The notes below the pieces were generated by a model. That model did no database searches. It was not told the DNA's origin and was given only the letters and a program-made list of their open reading frames with translations. Below are positions 46,374 to 54,863 of a stretch of 64,000 bases of DNA, piece by piece. Made by a program: the position numbers and the translations under genes. Each line of letters starts with the position of its first letter. Position 1 is the stretch's first letter. Origin of the DNA: Streptomyces eurocidicus. GTDB lineage: Bacteria > Actinomycetota > Actinomycetes > Streptomycetales > Streptomycetaceae. The stretch spans positions 124,001 through 188,000 of the forward strand of contig NZ_LGUI01000009.1 in assembly GCF_002891295.1 (NCBI RefSeq), read 5' to 3'.

Positions 46374-47201
46374 TCAGAGATGGGCGGGTGCGGTGATGCC
46401 GAGCTGGTGGAGGCCGTCGGCCAGCACGGTGCCCGCGGCCCGGGCGAGGGCCAGGCGGGCACGGTGGACGGCCAAGGGTTTCTCGTCACCGCGGGGCAGG
46501 ACGGGGCACTCCGTCTGCCATCTCAGAAAGGCGTCGGCGAGCCGCTCCAGGTGCCGGGCGAGGCGCTCGGGGCTGCGGGCGGCGGTGACCCGGGGGTGGT
46601 CGGTGAGCAGGGTGAGGAGGCCGGGCAGCGCGGTGGCGTCGCCGACCTCTCCGGGCTCGGGGGCGAACCCCAGGTCATGGGCGTTGCGCAGGAGCGCCCG
46701 GCTGCGCGCGTGGGCGTAGCGGACGCGGAAGAGGGGGTTGCTCTCGCGCTGGACGAGGAGCCCGGCGCGGTCGAGCCCGGGCGGGCTGACCTGGCTCCAG
46801 CGGGCGGCGTCGGGGCCGAGGCGGCGCAGCAGCGCGGGGTCGGGCGCGGGGAGGGTCAGCGGGGCGGCGGGGGCCGGCCGCTCACGGAGCACGTCCCGTA
46901 CGACCTGGAGGGCGGGGTCCCCGACAAGGGTGACGTTCAGGAACCCGGGCCCGGCGACGTCGACCCGGGCGATCCCCGGCTCGGCGGCCAGCCGGCGGCG
47001 CAGCACCTCGGCGACCTCGGCGGCGGGCCGTCCGGTGCCCTGGGCGACACGGAGGGCGACATTGGTGGCGTAGTCCCCGCACCCCGGCCGGGAGGGGACC
47101 CGCACGGTGACCCGGTCCGGCACGACGGCGGGCAGCTCGTCTGCCTCGACGGCGCGACGCACGGTGTGCAACACGGTGCGAGTGAGATCGGCGGGGGTCA
47201 C
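46374..47201 (-). CDS. nrtL: Truncated arginyl-tRNA-synthetase-like protein (NrtL type)
   Basis: 275 residues. The N-terminal part (about 1-95) is the ArgRS Add-1 domain (GCGDYATNVALRVAQ, VAGPGFLNVTL) and the C-terminal part (about 165-275) the DALR anticodon-binding domain (RYAHARSRALLRNAHDLG). The whole catalytic Rossmann domain with HIGH/KMSK motifs is missing, so it cannot aminoacylate. Such proteins sit before lysA in Streptomyces; nrtL is a recalled name. A link to lysine or arginine sensing is inference. The start GTG seems leaderless, with TAGGCT 7 nt upstream. Confidence 0.83.
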   Translation of the reverse strand: MTPADLTRTVLHTVRRAVEADELPAVVPDRVTVRVPSRPGCGDYATNVALRVAQGTGRPAAEVAEVLRRRLAAEPGIARVDVAGPGFLNVTLVGDPALQVVRDVLRERPAPAAPLTLPAPDPALLRRLGPDAARWSQVSPPGLDRAGLLVQRESNPLFRVRYAHARSRALLRNAHDLGFAPEPGEVGDATALPGLLTLLTDHPRVTAARSPERLARHLERLADAFLRWQTECPVLPRGDEKPLAVHRARLALARAAGTVLADGLHQLGITAPAHL

Positions 47202-47208
47202 AGCCCCA

Positions 47209-47214
47209 AGCCTA
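47209..47214 (-). promoter_or_regulatory. Likely -10 box of the nrtL-lysA-hom-thrC transcript
   Basis: On the minus strand TAGGCT fits TAnnnT and ends 7 nt before GTG 47201. There is no Shine-Dalgarno, so the first gene of this amino-acid transcript is probably leaderless. Confidence 0.42.
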
Positions 47215-47335
47215 GGGGAGAGAGGGGGAGGTCAGGCCAGCAGGTTTCGATGGGTGGGACGGGCGGCGGGGGTCACACGGAGGGGGGACGACGGGGAGCC
47301 TGGGATTCCGCGGGGGCGGGGGGCTGGTCCCGGAT

Positions 47336-47585
47336 TGCTTCGGCTCCGGGATTCCTTGGGGGCGGGGGCCGGTCCCGGATGCTTCGGCTCCGGCGTCCCT
47401 CGGAGGCGGGGCCGCCCTGGACGGTTCGGCTCCGGCATCCCTCGGAGGCGGGCGCCACCTCGGACGGTTCAGCTCCGACATCCCTCGGAGGCGGGCGCCG
47501 CCCCAGCTGGTTCAGCCCCGGATGATTCAGCTCCGGATGGTTCAGCTGCGGCACTCCTCGGAGGCGGGCGCCGTCCCGGACGGGC
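47336..47585. repeat. 43-bp imperfect tandem repeat array
   Basis: Five units share TTCGGCTCCGGCATCCCTCGGAGGCGGGCGC-like sequence; unit starts are at 47339, 47383, 47425, 47468 and 47511, a period of 42-44 bp. After the fifth start, TTCAGCTCCGGA is repeated at 15-bp spacing (47526, 47541). Unequal unit lengths and open frames on several strands argue against coding. The rest of 47215-47664 holds no supported gene. Confidence 0.82.
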
Positions 47586-47664
47586 TCGACCCGGGATCCG
47601 TACGGGCGGGGGCATCCGGATGCGTTCCATCCGGCGCGGCGCATGTCAGCCGTACCGGACCGGG

Positions 47665-48150
47665 TCAGTCCGCTCCCCAGGCGGATTCCACCCCGCAGAT
47701 GAACTCCACATCGCGGACCGCTTCGGTGTCCCCGGGGGCCGGGGCCCCCGGCAACGGGTCATCGCCCCCTCCCTTACGGCGCCGCATCAGCCTCCGGACG
47801 AGCCGGACCATCTCGGTCGGCTCGAACGGCTTGGCCAGGAACGCGTCGACTCCGGCCGAGCGGCCGCTGTCGACCTCCAGCTGGGTGCACGCGCTGATGA
47901 TCGCGATCGGTATGTCGCGGGTCCGCGCGTCGGCCCGCAGCCGCGCGGCCGTATGCAGCCCGTCGAGCCGGGGCATGACGACGTCCAGAGTCACCACATC
48001 GGGCCGGACACGGTGCACGATCTCCAGGCACTCGGCACCATCGGCCGCGGTCACGACCTCGAAGCCTTCAAGTTCGAGGTTGACCCTGATCAGCTGCCGG
48101 ATGACCTTGTTGTCGTCGACGACAAGGACCCGGCCGGACAAGCCAGGCAC
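47665..48150 (-). CDS. Single-domain response regulator
   Basis: 161 residues from GTG 48150 (start uncertain; a TTG codon lies 4 codons on). The receiver domain (about 6-120): VLVVDDNKVIRQLI, phosphoacceptor Asp in VVTLDVVMPRLDG, IIS (Ser/Thr) and FLAKPFEP (Lys). A short tail follows (about 125-161) with no recognisable DNA-binding part. No kinase is adjacent, so it is an orphan regulator that would act by protein contact. It lies between the repeat array and the tRNA. Confidence 0.87.
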   Translation of the reverse strand: MPGLSGRVLVVDDNKVIRQLIRVNLELEGFEVVTAADGAECLEIVHRVRPDVVTLDVVMPRLDGLHTAARLRADARTRDIPIAIISACTQLEVDSGRSAGVDAFLAKPFEPTEMVRLVRRLMRRRKGGGDDPLPGAPAPGDTEAVRDVEFICGVESAWGAD

Positions 48151-48387
48151 ACCCCGAGAGTAAGCGCGCCCGCCACGCTGCGTCCGGGTTTTCCCCACTT
48201 CCACCCCGTGCGGGCGAGCTTTCCCCGACCATCACCCGAGCCCCCACCCCATGCGCTACCCCGCCCCACCACCCCGGGGTCCCCCTTCTCCCACCCCTCT
48301 CCGACCTCCCCTCAAACCACGTTGCGGGGCACCCTTCTGGAGCTGGTAGTGTTCTACCCGTCACCGCGACAAGCGAGCGACAAGCAA

Positions 48388-48459
48388 GCCCCCGTAGCTC
48401 AGGGGATAGAGCAACGGCCTCCGGAGCCGTGTGCGCAGGTTCGAATCCTGCCGGGGGCA
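48388..48459 (+). tRNA. tRNA-Arg (anticodon CCG)
   Basis: A complete 72-nt cloverleaf: acceptor GCCCCCG/CGGGGGC, D-arm GCTC/GAGC, anticodon stem ACGGC/GCCGT with loop CTCCGGA (anticodon CCG), and T-arm GCAGG-TTCGAAT-CCTGC. Discriminator base A; the CCA end is not encoded. It reads CGG, a common Arg codon in this genome. No duplicated 3' end that would mark an integrated element was seen nearby. Confidence 0.97.
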
Positions 48460-48468
48460 CTCGCCTGA

Positions 48469-48556
48469 CACCTAGGAAGATTCCTGGGTGACCAGGGCGG
48501 ATGCCGAAAGAAGAGGGCGGGAGTCAGTCTCACTGACTCCCGCCCTCTTTTGTTTT
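48469..48556 (+). terminator. tRNA terminator, two hairpins
   Basis: A short stem CACCTAGGAA/TTCCTGGGTG (48469-48490) is followed by a strong 16-bp stem GAGGGCGGGAGTCAGT/ACTGACTCCCGCCCTC (48513-48547) with a 3-nt loop and a T-rich run (CTTTTGTTTT), a classical intrinsic terminator. Confidence 0.93.
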
Positions 48557-48606
48557 CCCTCAGTGTTCGCGGCGCACCCCTCAGGCCGCGCCGCCCTCCT
48601 CCCGTC

Positions 48607-48626
48607 GAATTTTCTGTCGAAAATTC
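48607..48626. promoter_or_regulatory. Perfect AT-rich inverted repeat
   Basis: GAATTTTC-tgtc-GAAAATTC, an exact 8-bp inverted repeat with 4-bp spacer in a very GC-rich genome, 143 bp before the gene at 48770. It could be an operator; it is too AT-rich for a typical Streptomyces terminator. Confidence 0.45.
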
Positions 48627-48769
48627 AATCTCATCCGCCCCAGTCGTTCGACGCCATCCCTTCGCCCCCGCGGGGTAGGGTGCCGCCCCGGGGGGCATCA
48701 CGTGACGGCCGGGTCCGGCAAGTCGCCTGTCGCCCTGCCTTCTTGATGGCTCATCAGGAGGAAGTCCGC

Positions 48770-49720
48770 ATGAGATTGCGGCGAGGCGACGGACGACGGC
48801 CGGTGGTGGACCGGCATCCCGCGCGGGACGATCTGCCGTTGCGGGGGGTGCTGGAGGACGCAGCCATGGGGCGGTGGGAGGGGCCCCGGGATCTGCTGGC
48901 CGCCAGTGGGCGGGACTGGGACCGGCGGATCTTCCGGCTCCAGGTGCTGGCACGGGCCGGGGCGCGGTTCCGGTTCGCCGACACCTGGGCGCGGGCCGAG
49001 CCCCGGTCCGCGGACGCGCTGGCGCTGCTGGCCCATGTGCGGGCGCTGCGGTCGATCATCAGTGGTGTGGGCGAGGGCCGGGCGGAGATGGAAGGGGCCT
49101 GGGCCGCCTGTCTCGCCGCGGCCGAGGCCGAGCCCGCCGACCCCTCGCCCTGGGTGGTGATGCTCGCGCTCATCCGGGTGCACGCCCCCGGCCGTGACGT
49201 GCTGCGGCAGGTCTGGGCCGAGGTCGAGGCGCGGGACCCGTACAACCGCGAGGCGCACCACGAGGTGCTCGCCTACTTCTTCGGCCGCAATCACGGTTCC
49301 GGCGCCGAGATGTTCCACTGGGCGCAGGAGCGGGCCGACACCTCGCCCAGGGGGCTGCCCCTCGCCACGCTGCCGCTGGTGGCGCTCGCCGAGTCGCACC
49401 GGCACCGGATGGAGACCGAGGCCGGCAGCTACGGCCTGAGCATCCACGCCTGGATCGACTGCCCGCACATCGACCAGGTGCTGGAGCACTGGTGGCGGCA
49501 CCGGCCGCCGGTCCCCCACGCCCAGTTCATGGACGACGCCAACTACCTCGCGCACGCCCTGGCGTTCGCGGGCCGGCACGCCGAGGCGTACGAGGTGTTC
49601 CGCGCCATCGGCCCGTACGCCTCCGACGTCCCCTGGTCGTACTGCGGGGACGCCGAGGAGCTCTTCCTGCGCCACCGGGAGTGGGCCCGGCGCGCCGTCC
49701 GGCCGCCCGGTTCCCCGTAA
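48770..49720 (+). CDS. Conserved Streptomyces protein of unknown function
   Basis: 316 residues from ATG 48770 (AGGAGGA upstream). It is helical with repeated Trp/Arg-rich phrases (GRDWDRRIFRLQVLARAG, AEVEARDPYNREAHHEVLAYFFGRN, GRHAEAYEVFRAIGPYASD), which suggests tetratricopeptide-like helical repeats. No signal, membrane segment or catalytic motif seen. The reading frame also runs upstream, but the site favours this start. The permease at 49789 follows by 68 bp. The function is unknown. Confidence 0.75.
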   Translation: MRLRRGDGRRPVVDRHPARDDLPLRGVLEDAAMGRWEGPRDLLAASGRDWDRRIFRLQVLARAGARFRFADTWARAEPRSADALALLAHVRALRSIISGVGEGRAEMEGAWAACLAAAEAEPADPSPWVVMLALIRVHAPGRDVLRQVWAEVEARDPYNREAHHEVLAYFFGRNHGSGAEMFHWAQERADTSPRGLPLATLPLVALAESHRHRMETEAGSYGLSIHAWIDCPHIDQVLEHWWRHRPPVPHAQFMDDANYLAHALAFAGRHAEAYEVFRAIGPYASDVPWSYCGDAEELFLRHREWARRAVRPPGSP

Positions 49721-49788
49721 GGCCCCACGCACCGCTGAGCACCGCGCACCGCACATTCCTTGACCGTGTCCACGAGAGAGAGAATCGC

Positions 49789-51333
49789 GTGCCACTCGAC
49801 GTCCCCAGCGCCTCCGACGAAGAGCGCCTCCAGCAGCTCGGTTACACCCAGGTCCTCGCCCGCCGGATGTCCGGCTTCGCCAACTTCGCCGTCTCGTTCA
49901 CCATCATCTCCGTGCTCTCCGGCTGCCTGACCATGTACGGGTTCGGGATGCGCACCGGCGGCCCCGCCATGCTCACCTGGGGCTGGGTCGTCGTCGGCGC
50001 CATGACCCTGGTCGTCGGGCTGGCGATGGCCGAGGTGTGCTCCTCGTACCCGACCTCCGCCGGGCTGTACTTCTGGGCGCACCGGATGGCGCCCGAGCGC
50101 TCGCGGGCGGCGTGGGCGTGGTTCACCGGCTGGTTCAACGTCCTGGGGCAGGTCGCGGTGACCGCCGGGATCGACTTCGGCGCCGCGTCCTTCCTCAACG
50201 CCTATCTCGACCTCCAGTTCGGCTTCGCCGCCACGCCCGGCCACACCATCGCCCTGTTCGGCGCGGTGCTCCTGCTGCACGCCGTGCTCAACACCTTCGG
50301 CGTGCGGCTGGTGGCGTTCCTCAACTCCGTGAGCGTGTGGTGGCACCTGGTCGGCGTGGTGGTCATCGTCGGGGCGCTGGTGATCGTGCCCGATCACCAC
50401 CGGTCGACGTCGTTCGTCTTCACCCGCTTCGTCAACGAGACGGGCTGGAGCTCCGGCCTGTACGTGGGGCTGATCTCGCTGCTGGTCGCGCAGTACACCT
50501 TCACCGGCTACGACGCGTCCGCGCATATGACGGAGGAGACGAACGACGCCGCCGTGGCCGGCCCCCGCGGGATCGTCCGGTCTATCTGGGTGTCGTGGAT
50601 CGCCGGTTTCGTGCTGCTGGCCGGGCTGACCTACGCCATCCAGGACTGGAGCGGCACGGTCGGCACCCCGACGGGCGTGCCGCCGGCCCAGATCTTCCTG
50701 GACGCGCTCGGCGCCTCGGCCGGAAAGCTGCTGCTGCTCGTGGTGATCGTGGCGCAGTTGTTCTGCGGGATGGCCTCCGTGACGGCGAACTCCCGGATGA
50801 TCTACGCCTTCTCCCGGGACGGCGCCCTGCCGTTCTCCCGGGTCTGGCACCGGATCAACCCGCAGACGCGCACGCCCACGAACGCCGTGTGGCTGGCCGC
50901 CGGCGGCGCCTTCGTCCTCGGCCTGCCCTATCTGATCAACTCCACGGCGTACGCGGCCGTGACCTCCATCGCGACCATCGGCCTCTATCTCGCCTACGCC
51001 GTGCCGACGCTGCTGCGGCTGCGCCGGGGCGACGCGTTCGAGCGCGGGCCCTGGCACCTGGGCCGCTGGTCGAAGCCGGTGGGGATCGTGGCGATCTGCT
51101 GGGTGGCGCTGATCACGGTGCTGTTCATGCTGCCGCAGTCCGGCCCGGTCACCGTCGACACCTTCAACTACGCGCCGATCGCGGTGGCCGCGGTGCTGGG
51201 CTTCGCCGGGATCTGGTGGCTGGTCTCGGCCCGCCGGTGGTTCCTCAACCCGGGGCATCCCCGCAACGCCGCGCCGCTGCGGGGATCCACGGCCTCCCCT
51301 CCTCCGGGGATCTCGGACGCGTTCCGCTGGTGA
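49789..51333 (+). CDS. APC-family amino acid permease
   Basis: 514 residues from a GTG. About 12 membrane segments. The N-terminus MSGFANFAVSFTIISVLSGC, then AEVCSSYPTSAGLYFWAHRM, ISLLVAQYTFTGYDASAHMTEET and IYAFSRDGALPFSRVWH match the GABA-permease/UGA4-like branch of the APC superfamily. It should carry an amino acid or amine into the cell by proton symport; the substrate is open. The C-terminus (about 490-514) is a short polar tail. The next gene, a deacetylase, is convergent. Confidence 0.88.
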   Translation: MPLDVPSASDEERLQQLGYTQVLARRMSGFANFAVSFTIISVLSGCLTMYGFGMRTGGPAMLTWGWVVVGAMTLVVGLAMAEVCSSYPTSAGLYFWAHRMAPERSRAAWAWFTGWFNVLGQVAVTAGIDFGAASFLNAYLDLQFGFAATPGHTIALFGAVLLLHAVLNTFGVRLVAFLNSVSVWWHLVGVVVIVGALVIVPDHHRSTSFVFTRFVNETGWSSGLYVGLISLLVAQYTFTGYDASAHMTEETNDAAVAGPRGIVRSIWVSWIAGFVLLAGLTYAIQDWSGTVGTPTGVPPAQIFLDALGASAGKLLLLVVIVAQLFCGMASVTANSRMIYAFSRDGALPFSRVWHRINPQTRTPTNAVWLAAGGAFVLGLPYLINSTAYAAVTSIATIGLYLAYAVPTLLRLRRGDAFERGPWHLGRWSKPVGIVAICWVALITVLFMLPQSGPVTVDTFNYAPIAVAAVLGFAGIWWLVSARRWFLNPGHPRNAAPLRGSTASPPPGISDAFRW

Positions 51334-51370
51334 CCGGAGGGCGGCAGCCGTCCGGCGAAAGGTTTCTCGA

Positions 51371-52306
51371 CTACCGGATCGTCGGATAGCCGAAGGCGTA
51401 GCCCTGTTCCTTGAGCCACGGCAGCAGCTCCTCGAGGGCCGCCACGGTCTGACCGCGGTTCCCGCCGCCGTCGTGGAAGAGGATCGTGGGGCCCTCGTGG
51501 AGCTCGCGCTTCACCGTGGCGACGATCTTGTCGGTGCCGGGGTTCTGCCAGTCGCGGGTGTCGACGTTCCAGCCGAGGGGCCGCATGCCGTGGGAGGCGG
51601 CGACCTCTCGGCTGTACGGGGTGAAGGCGCCGCCGGGGGCACGGTAGTAGGGCACCTTGACCCCGGCACCCGCGGCGTCCTCGATCATCTTGCGGGCGTC
51701 GAGGACCTGCTGGCGCTGGTAGGACTCGGAGCGCTTGTCCATGGCCACGTTGTGGTCGACGGAGTGGTCGCAGAGGCGGTGGCCGGCCGCGACGACCTTC
51801 TTGACGAGGGCGGGGTACTCCTTCGCGCGGGAGCCGATGATGCAGAAGGTGGCCGTGGCGCCGTTCTTCCTCAGCACGTCGAGGACCTTCACCGTCCAGC
51901 CCGGTTCGGGGCCGTCGTCGATGGTGAGGTTGACGGCCTTCCCCGGGCTCTCGCTGCCGTGGGTGAGCTCGGCGGAGACCCGCTCCGGCGGTGACGGTGA
52001 CGACGACGGCAGCGGCGACGACGGCGTACCGGACACCCCGGGCTTCCCGTCCACACCGACGCTCCAGGCCGCCCCGGGGCTCCCGCCGGTCCCACTGCCC
52101 CCGCCGGTCCCGATGGTCCCACTGCCCCTGCCAGTCCCGCTGCTCCCGTCCGTCCCGCTGCCGGACGGGCTCATCCCCTGGGTCCGTTCAGGTTTTCCCG
52201 AGTCCTCCGTGGCCATGGCCACGCAGCCCGGTATCGTCGCGGCGAGCAACAGAACCGATACCACCGTCATCGTGAGGTGACGCCTCCGAGCGGTCAGTCG
52301 TGCCAT
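51371..52306 (-). CDS. Secreted polysaccharide deacetylase lipoprotein (NodB family)
   Basis: 311 residues. An N-terminal signal with a lipobox-like IPGC (residues about 25-28) suggests a lipoprotein. A long Gly/Ser/Pro linker (about 33-110) leads to a NodB domain (about 120-311) with VNLTIDDGPEPG (usually TFDDGP, here Ile), the metal-binding His pair in DHSVDH, YYRAPGGAFTPYS and ILFHDGGGNRGQTVAAL. It removes acetyl groups from GlcNAc-containing polymers such as peptidoglycan. It converges with the permease at 51333, 37 bp away. Confidence 0.9.
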   Translation of the reverse strand: MARLTARRRHLTMTVVSVLLLAATIPGCVAMATEDSGKPERTQGMSPSGSGTDGSSGTGRGSGTIGTGGGSGTGGSPGAAWSVGVDGKPGVSGTPSSPLPSSSPSPPERVSAELTHGSESPGKAVNLTIDDGPEPGWTVKVLDVLRKNGATATFCIIGSRAKEYPALVKKVVAAGHRLCDHSVDHNVAMDKRSESYQRQQVLDARKMIEDAAGAGVKVPYYRAPGGAFTPYSREVAASHGMRPLGWNVDTRDWQNPGTDKIVATVKRELHEGPTILFHDGGGNRGQTVAALEELLPWLKEQGYAFGYPTIR

Positions 52307-52533
52307 GCACTTCCCCTCCCTCGGTGTGTGCTCCGGATCCCCGCGTGGCTATGCACACGTGCTCATCCGCACGCATTCGCAGCCGTTGGTGCACCCGAAG
52401 ACGTCGTCGCCGAAAAGAAGGTTCCAAGAAGCCACGAGTCGTTCGGTGATGTGTTAACGGACTGGTCACTACCGGGGTTTCGGGGAATTGATCACTTCAT
52501 TCCCGCCCCTTCGCCCCCTCCTTCACCCCTCCG

Positions 52534-53679
52534 TCACCTCCTCTCCGCGACCTCTCCTCCGGCCGTCTCCGGCCCCTCCCCCGCGCCCGCCGCGATCACC
52601 GCCGCCACCTCCTCCCTGCGCGCCGCCTCCTCGGCCGCGAAGCGCTCGGCGTCCAGCCGCTCGGCCAGCTCCTCGTCCCGGGCCATCAGCAGGTCCAGAC
52701 TGGAGTCGCCCATCTCCAGGACGCCCATGTCGACATAGGCGCGCTGCAGGCGTTCGCCCCACAGGCCGATGTCCTTCACACAGGGCACGATGCGGCTGAA
52801 CAGCAGCTTCCGGAACAGCCGCAGATTGCCGGAGCGCTCGCTCAGCTCGACGGCCTCGGCGGCGGGCAGCCCGAAGTCCGTGAGGACCACTTCCCCGCGC
52901 AGCCGGTCCCGCATCAGATAGCAGCCCTCGATGACGAACTCCTCCCGCTCGCGCAGCTCCTTCTCGGTGAGCTGGGCGTAGTGGTCGCGCAGGGCCATCC
53001 GGCCGAAGGCGACGTGCCGGGCCTCGTCCTGCATGACGTAGGCGAGGATCTGCTTGGGCAGCGGCTGGTCGGTGGTGTCGCGGAGCATGCCGAAGGCGGC
53101 GAGCGCGAGCCCCTCGATCAGGACCTGCATACCGAGGTAGGGCATGTCCCAGCGGGAGTCGCGCAGGGTGTCGCCCAGCAGGGCCTGGAGCTTGTCCTCG
53201 ATCGGGTAGACGAGGCCGACCTTCTCGTGGAGGAAGCGGCCGAAGATCTCGGCGTGGCGGGCCTCGTCCATGGTCTGGGTGGCGGAGTAGAACTTCGCGT
53301 CCAGGTCCGGCACGGACTCCACGATGCGGGCCGCGCAGACCATGGCGCCCTGCTCACCGTGGAGGAACTGGCTGAACTGCCAGGAGGCGAAGAGGCGCCG
53401 CAGCTCGTTCCGGTCCGCCTCGGTCATCCGGTCCCAGTAGGGGGTGTTGTGGACCGGCAGGTTCTCGTCGGGGATGCCCAGCGGGTCGCACGGGTCCACC
53501 GGGAGGTCCCAGTCGATGCGGGTGGTGGCGTCCCACTGCTTGTCCTTGCCCTTCTGGTAGAGGGACAGCAGTCGTTCGCGGCCGTCCTGGTACTCCCAGC
53601 TGAAACGGGCGGCCCCGGAGGCCGGCACCTCCCACAGGGGCCCGGCCGGCTCGTGTGCGTAGAACTCTCGCGTCGTCAT
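52534..53679 (-). CDS. Ferritin-like diiron carboxylate protein
   Basis: 381 residues from ATG 53679 (AGGAGG upstream). Two pairs of iron ligands are visible: Glu in LHGEQGAM and Glu-x-x-His in MDEARHAEIF, then Glu in QVLIEGLALAAF and Glu-x-x-His in MQDEARHVAFG. This is the four-helix diiron oxygenase arrangement. The C-terminus (from about 330) is a long Ala/Glu coiled helix. It is encoded divergently from an AurF-like diiron gene across 186 bp with palindromic half-sites. An oxygen-activating enzyme is likely; the substrate is unknown. Confidence 0.8.
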   Translation of the reverse strand: MTTREFYAHEPAGPLWEVPASGAARFSWEYQDGRERLLSLYQKGKDKQWDATTRIDWDLPVDPCDPLGIPDENLPVHNTPYWDRMTEADRNELRRLFASWQFSQFLHGEQGAMVCAARIVESVPDLDAKFYSATQTMDEARHAEIFGRFLHEKVGLVYPIEDKLQALLGDTLRDSRWDMPYLGMQVLIEGLALAAFGMLRDTTDQPLPKQILAYVMQDEARHVAFGRMALRDHYAQLTEKELREREEFVIEGCYLMRDRLRGEVVLTDFGLPAAEAVELSERSGNLRLFRKLLFSRIVPCVKDIGLWGERLQRAYVDMGVLEMGDSSLDLLMARDEELAERLDAERFAAEEAARREEVAAVIAAGAGEGPETAGGEVAERR

Positions 53680-53748
53680 CGACGCCTCCTGTACCTCGTC
53701 GTCCAGGTCGTCCCTCGCGCGCCTTCCATTCGGCAGGCTCACACGGTG

Positions 53749-53842
53749 GTTACCGCCGGGTCAATGACCGGTCACCGGAGTCTCCCGGGGGGATTGACGT
53801 CCTTGCTGACAAGCAGTCTCATAAAGCGTGACCGCGGGTAAC
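53749..53842. promoter_or_regulatory. Divergent promoter region with palindromic half-sites
   Basis: GTTACC (53749-53754), the perfect palindrome TGACCGGTCA (53765-53774) and GTGACCGCGGGTAAC (53828-53842, arms GTGACC and GGTAAC) share a GTnACC half-site. TTGACG (53794-53799) could be a -35 for the AurF-like gene. The TetR gene 1 kb away is the obvious candidate to bind here; this is inference. Confidence 0.4.
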
Positions 53843-53865
53843 TCACAGACGAGGTGTCCTCAGCC

Positions 53866-54807
53866 ATGACCGCCGTGACCCCCCAGACCGCGTCCCCGCA
53901 GCCGCTCCGGGACGCGCTCGGCCCGCTCAAGGACCGGGAGAAGGTCGCCGAGCGGCTGCTCGAATCGTCCGCCCGGCACTCCTTCGACCCGGACACCGAA
54001 CTGGACTGGGCGGCGCCGCTCGTCCCGGGCAAGTGGTTCTGGCCACCGGAGCTGCTCTCCCTCTACGGCACCCCGCTGTGGCGGCGGATGTCCGAGGAGC
54101 AGCGCATCGAGCTGTCCCGGCACGAGGCCGCGGCGCTGGCCTCCGTCGGCATCTGGTTCGAGGTGATCCTGATGCAGCTGCTGGTGCGCCACCTCTACGA
54201 CAAGCCGCTGACCAGCGCGCATGTCCGCTACGCGCTGACCGAGATCGCCGACGAGTGCCGGCACTCGAAGATGTTCGCCCGCATGGTGGAGAAGTCCGGC
54301 GCCCCCGCGTACCCGGTGTCCCGGCTGCACCACGGCCTCGCCCGGATCCTCAAGTCGGTGTCCACCACACCCGGTTCGTTCGCCTGCACCCTGCTCGGCG
54401 AGGAGATCCTCGACTACATGCAGCGGCTGACCTTCCCCGACGAGCGCGTCCAGCCGCTCGTCCGGGGCGTCACCCGCATCCATGTGGTGGAGGAGGCCCG
54501 CCATGTGCGGTACGCGCGGGAGGAGTTGCGCCGCCAGATGGTGGGCTGCCCGCGCTGGGAGGCCGGGCTGACCCGGCTGAGCGCCGGCGAGGCCGCCCGC
54601 GTCTTCTCGCTGGCGTTCGTCAACCCCGCCGTCTATACGAACGTGGGCCTCGACCGCCGCGAGGCCGTGGCCCAGGTACGGGCCAGCGGCCACCGGCGCG
54701 AGGTGATGCAGGCGGGCGCGAAACGCCTCACCGACTTCCTGGACGACATCGGGCTGATGCGCGGCACGGGGCGGCGGCTGTGGCGCAGCTCGGGGCTGCT
54801 CGGCTGA
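53866..54807 (+). CDS. AurF-like diiron oxygenase
   Basis: 313 residues from ATG 53866. Iron ligands: Glu in SVGIWFEVILMQL, Glu-x-x-His in ADECRHSKMF, Glu in LGEEILDYM, Glu-x-x-His in VVEEARHVRYA, matching the p-aminobenzoate N-oxygenase family (AurF, CmlI) that oxidises arylamines to nitro compounds, though many members do other oxidations. It lies divergent from a ferritin-like diiron gene and 56 bp ahead of a TetR regulator on the same strand. The complete ligand set argues for activity. Confidence 0.84.
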   Translation: MTAVTPQTASPQPLRDALGPLKDREKVAERLLESSARHSFDPDTELDWAAPLVPGKWFWPPELLSLYGTPLWRRMSEEQRIELSRHEAAALASVGIWFEVILMQLLVRHLYDKPLTSAHVRYALTEIADECRHSKMFARMVEKSGAPAYPVSRLHHGLARILKSVSTTPGSFACTLLGEEILDYMQRLTFPDERVQPLVRGVTRIHVVEEARHVRYAREELRRQMVGCPRWEAGLTRLSAGEAARVFSLAFVNPAVYTNVGLDRREAVAQVRASGHRREVMQAGAKRLTDFLDDIGLMRGTGRRLWRSSGLLG

Positions 54808-54850
54808 ACGGACGGACCGGCTCCACGGTTTCGCGCTCCCGCGCGGCGGT

Positions 54851-54856
54851 TACGCT
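54851..54856 (+). promoter_or_regulatory. Likely -10 box of the tetR transcript
   Basis: TACGCT fits TAnnnT, 7 nt before ATG 54864, again without a Shine-Dalgarno. So the regulator has its own leaderless promoter in addition to any read-through from the AurF-like gene. Confidence 0.4.
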
Positions 54857-54863
54857 GCGGTGC

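Noticed and set aside
47336..47585. A CRISPR array or a repeat-protein gene in the 43-bp array
   Set aside because: Units are contiguous and vary in length (42-44 bp), so there are no spacers and the frame is not kept.
48388..48600. Integration site of a mobile element at the tRNA-Arg gene
   Set aside because: No integrase, no repeat of the tRNA 3' end, and the terminator follows directly.
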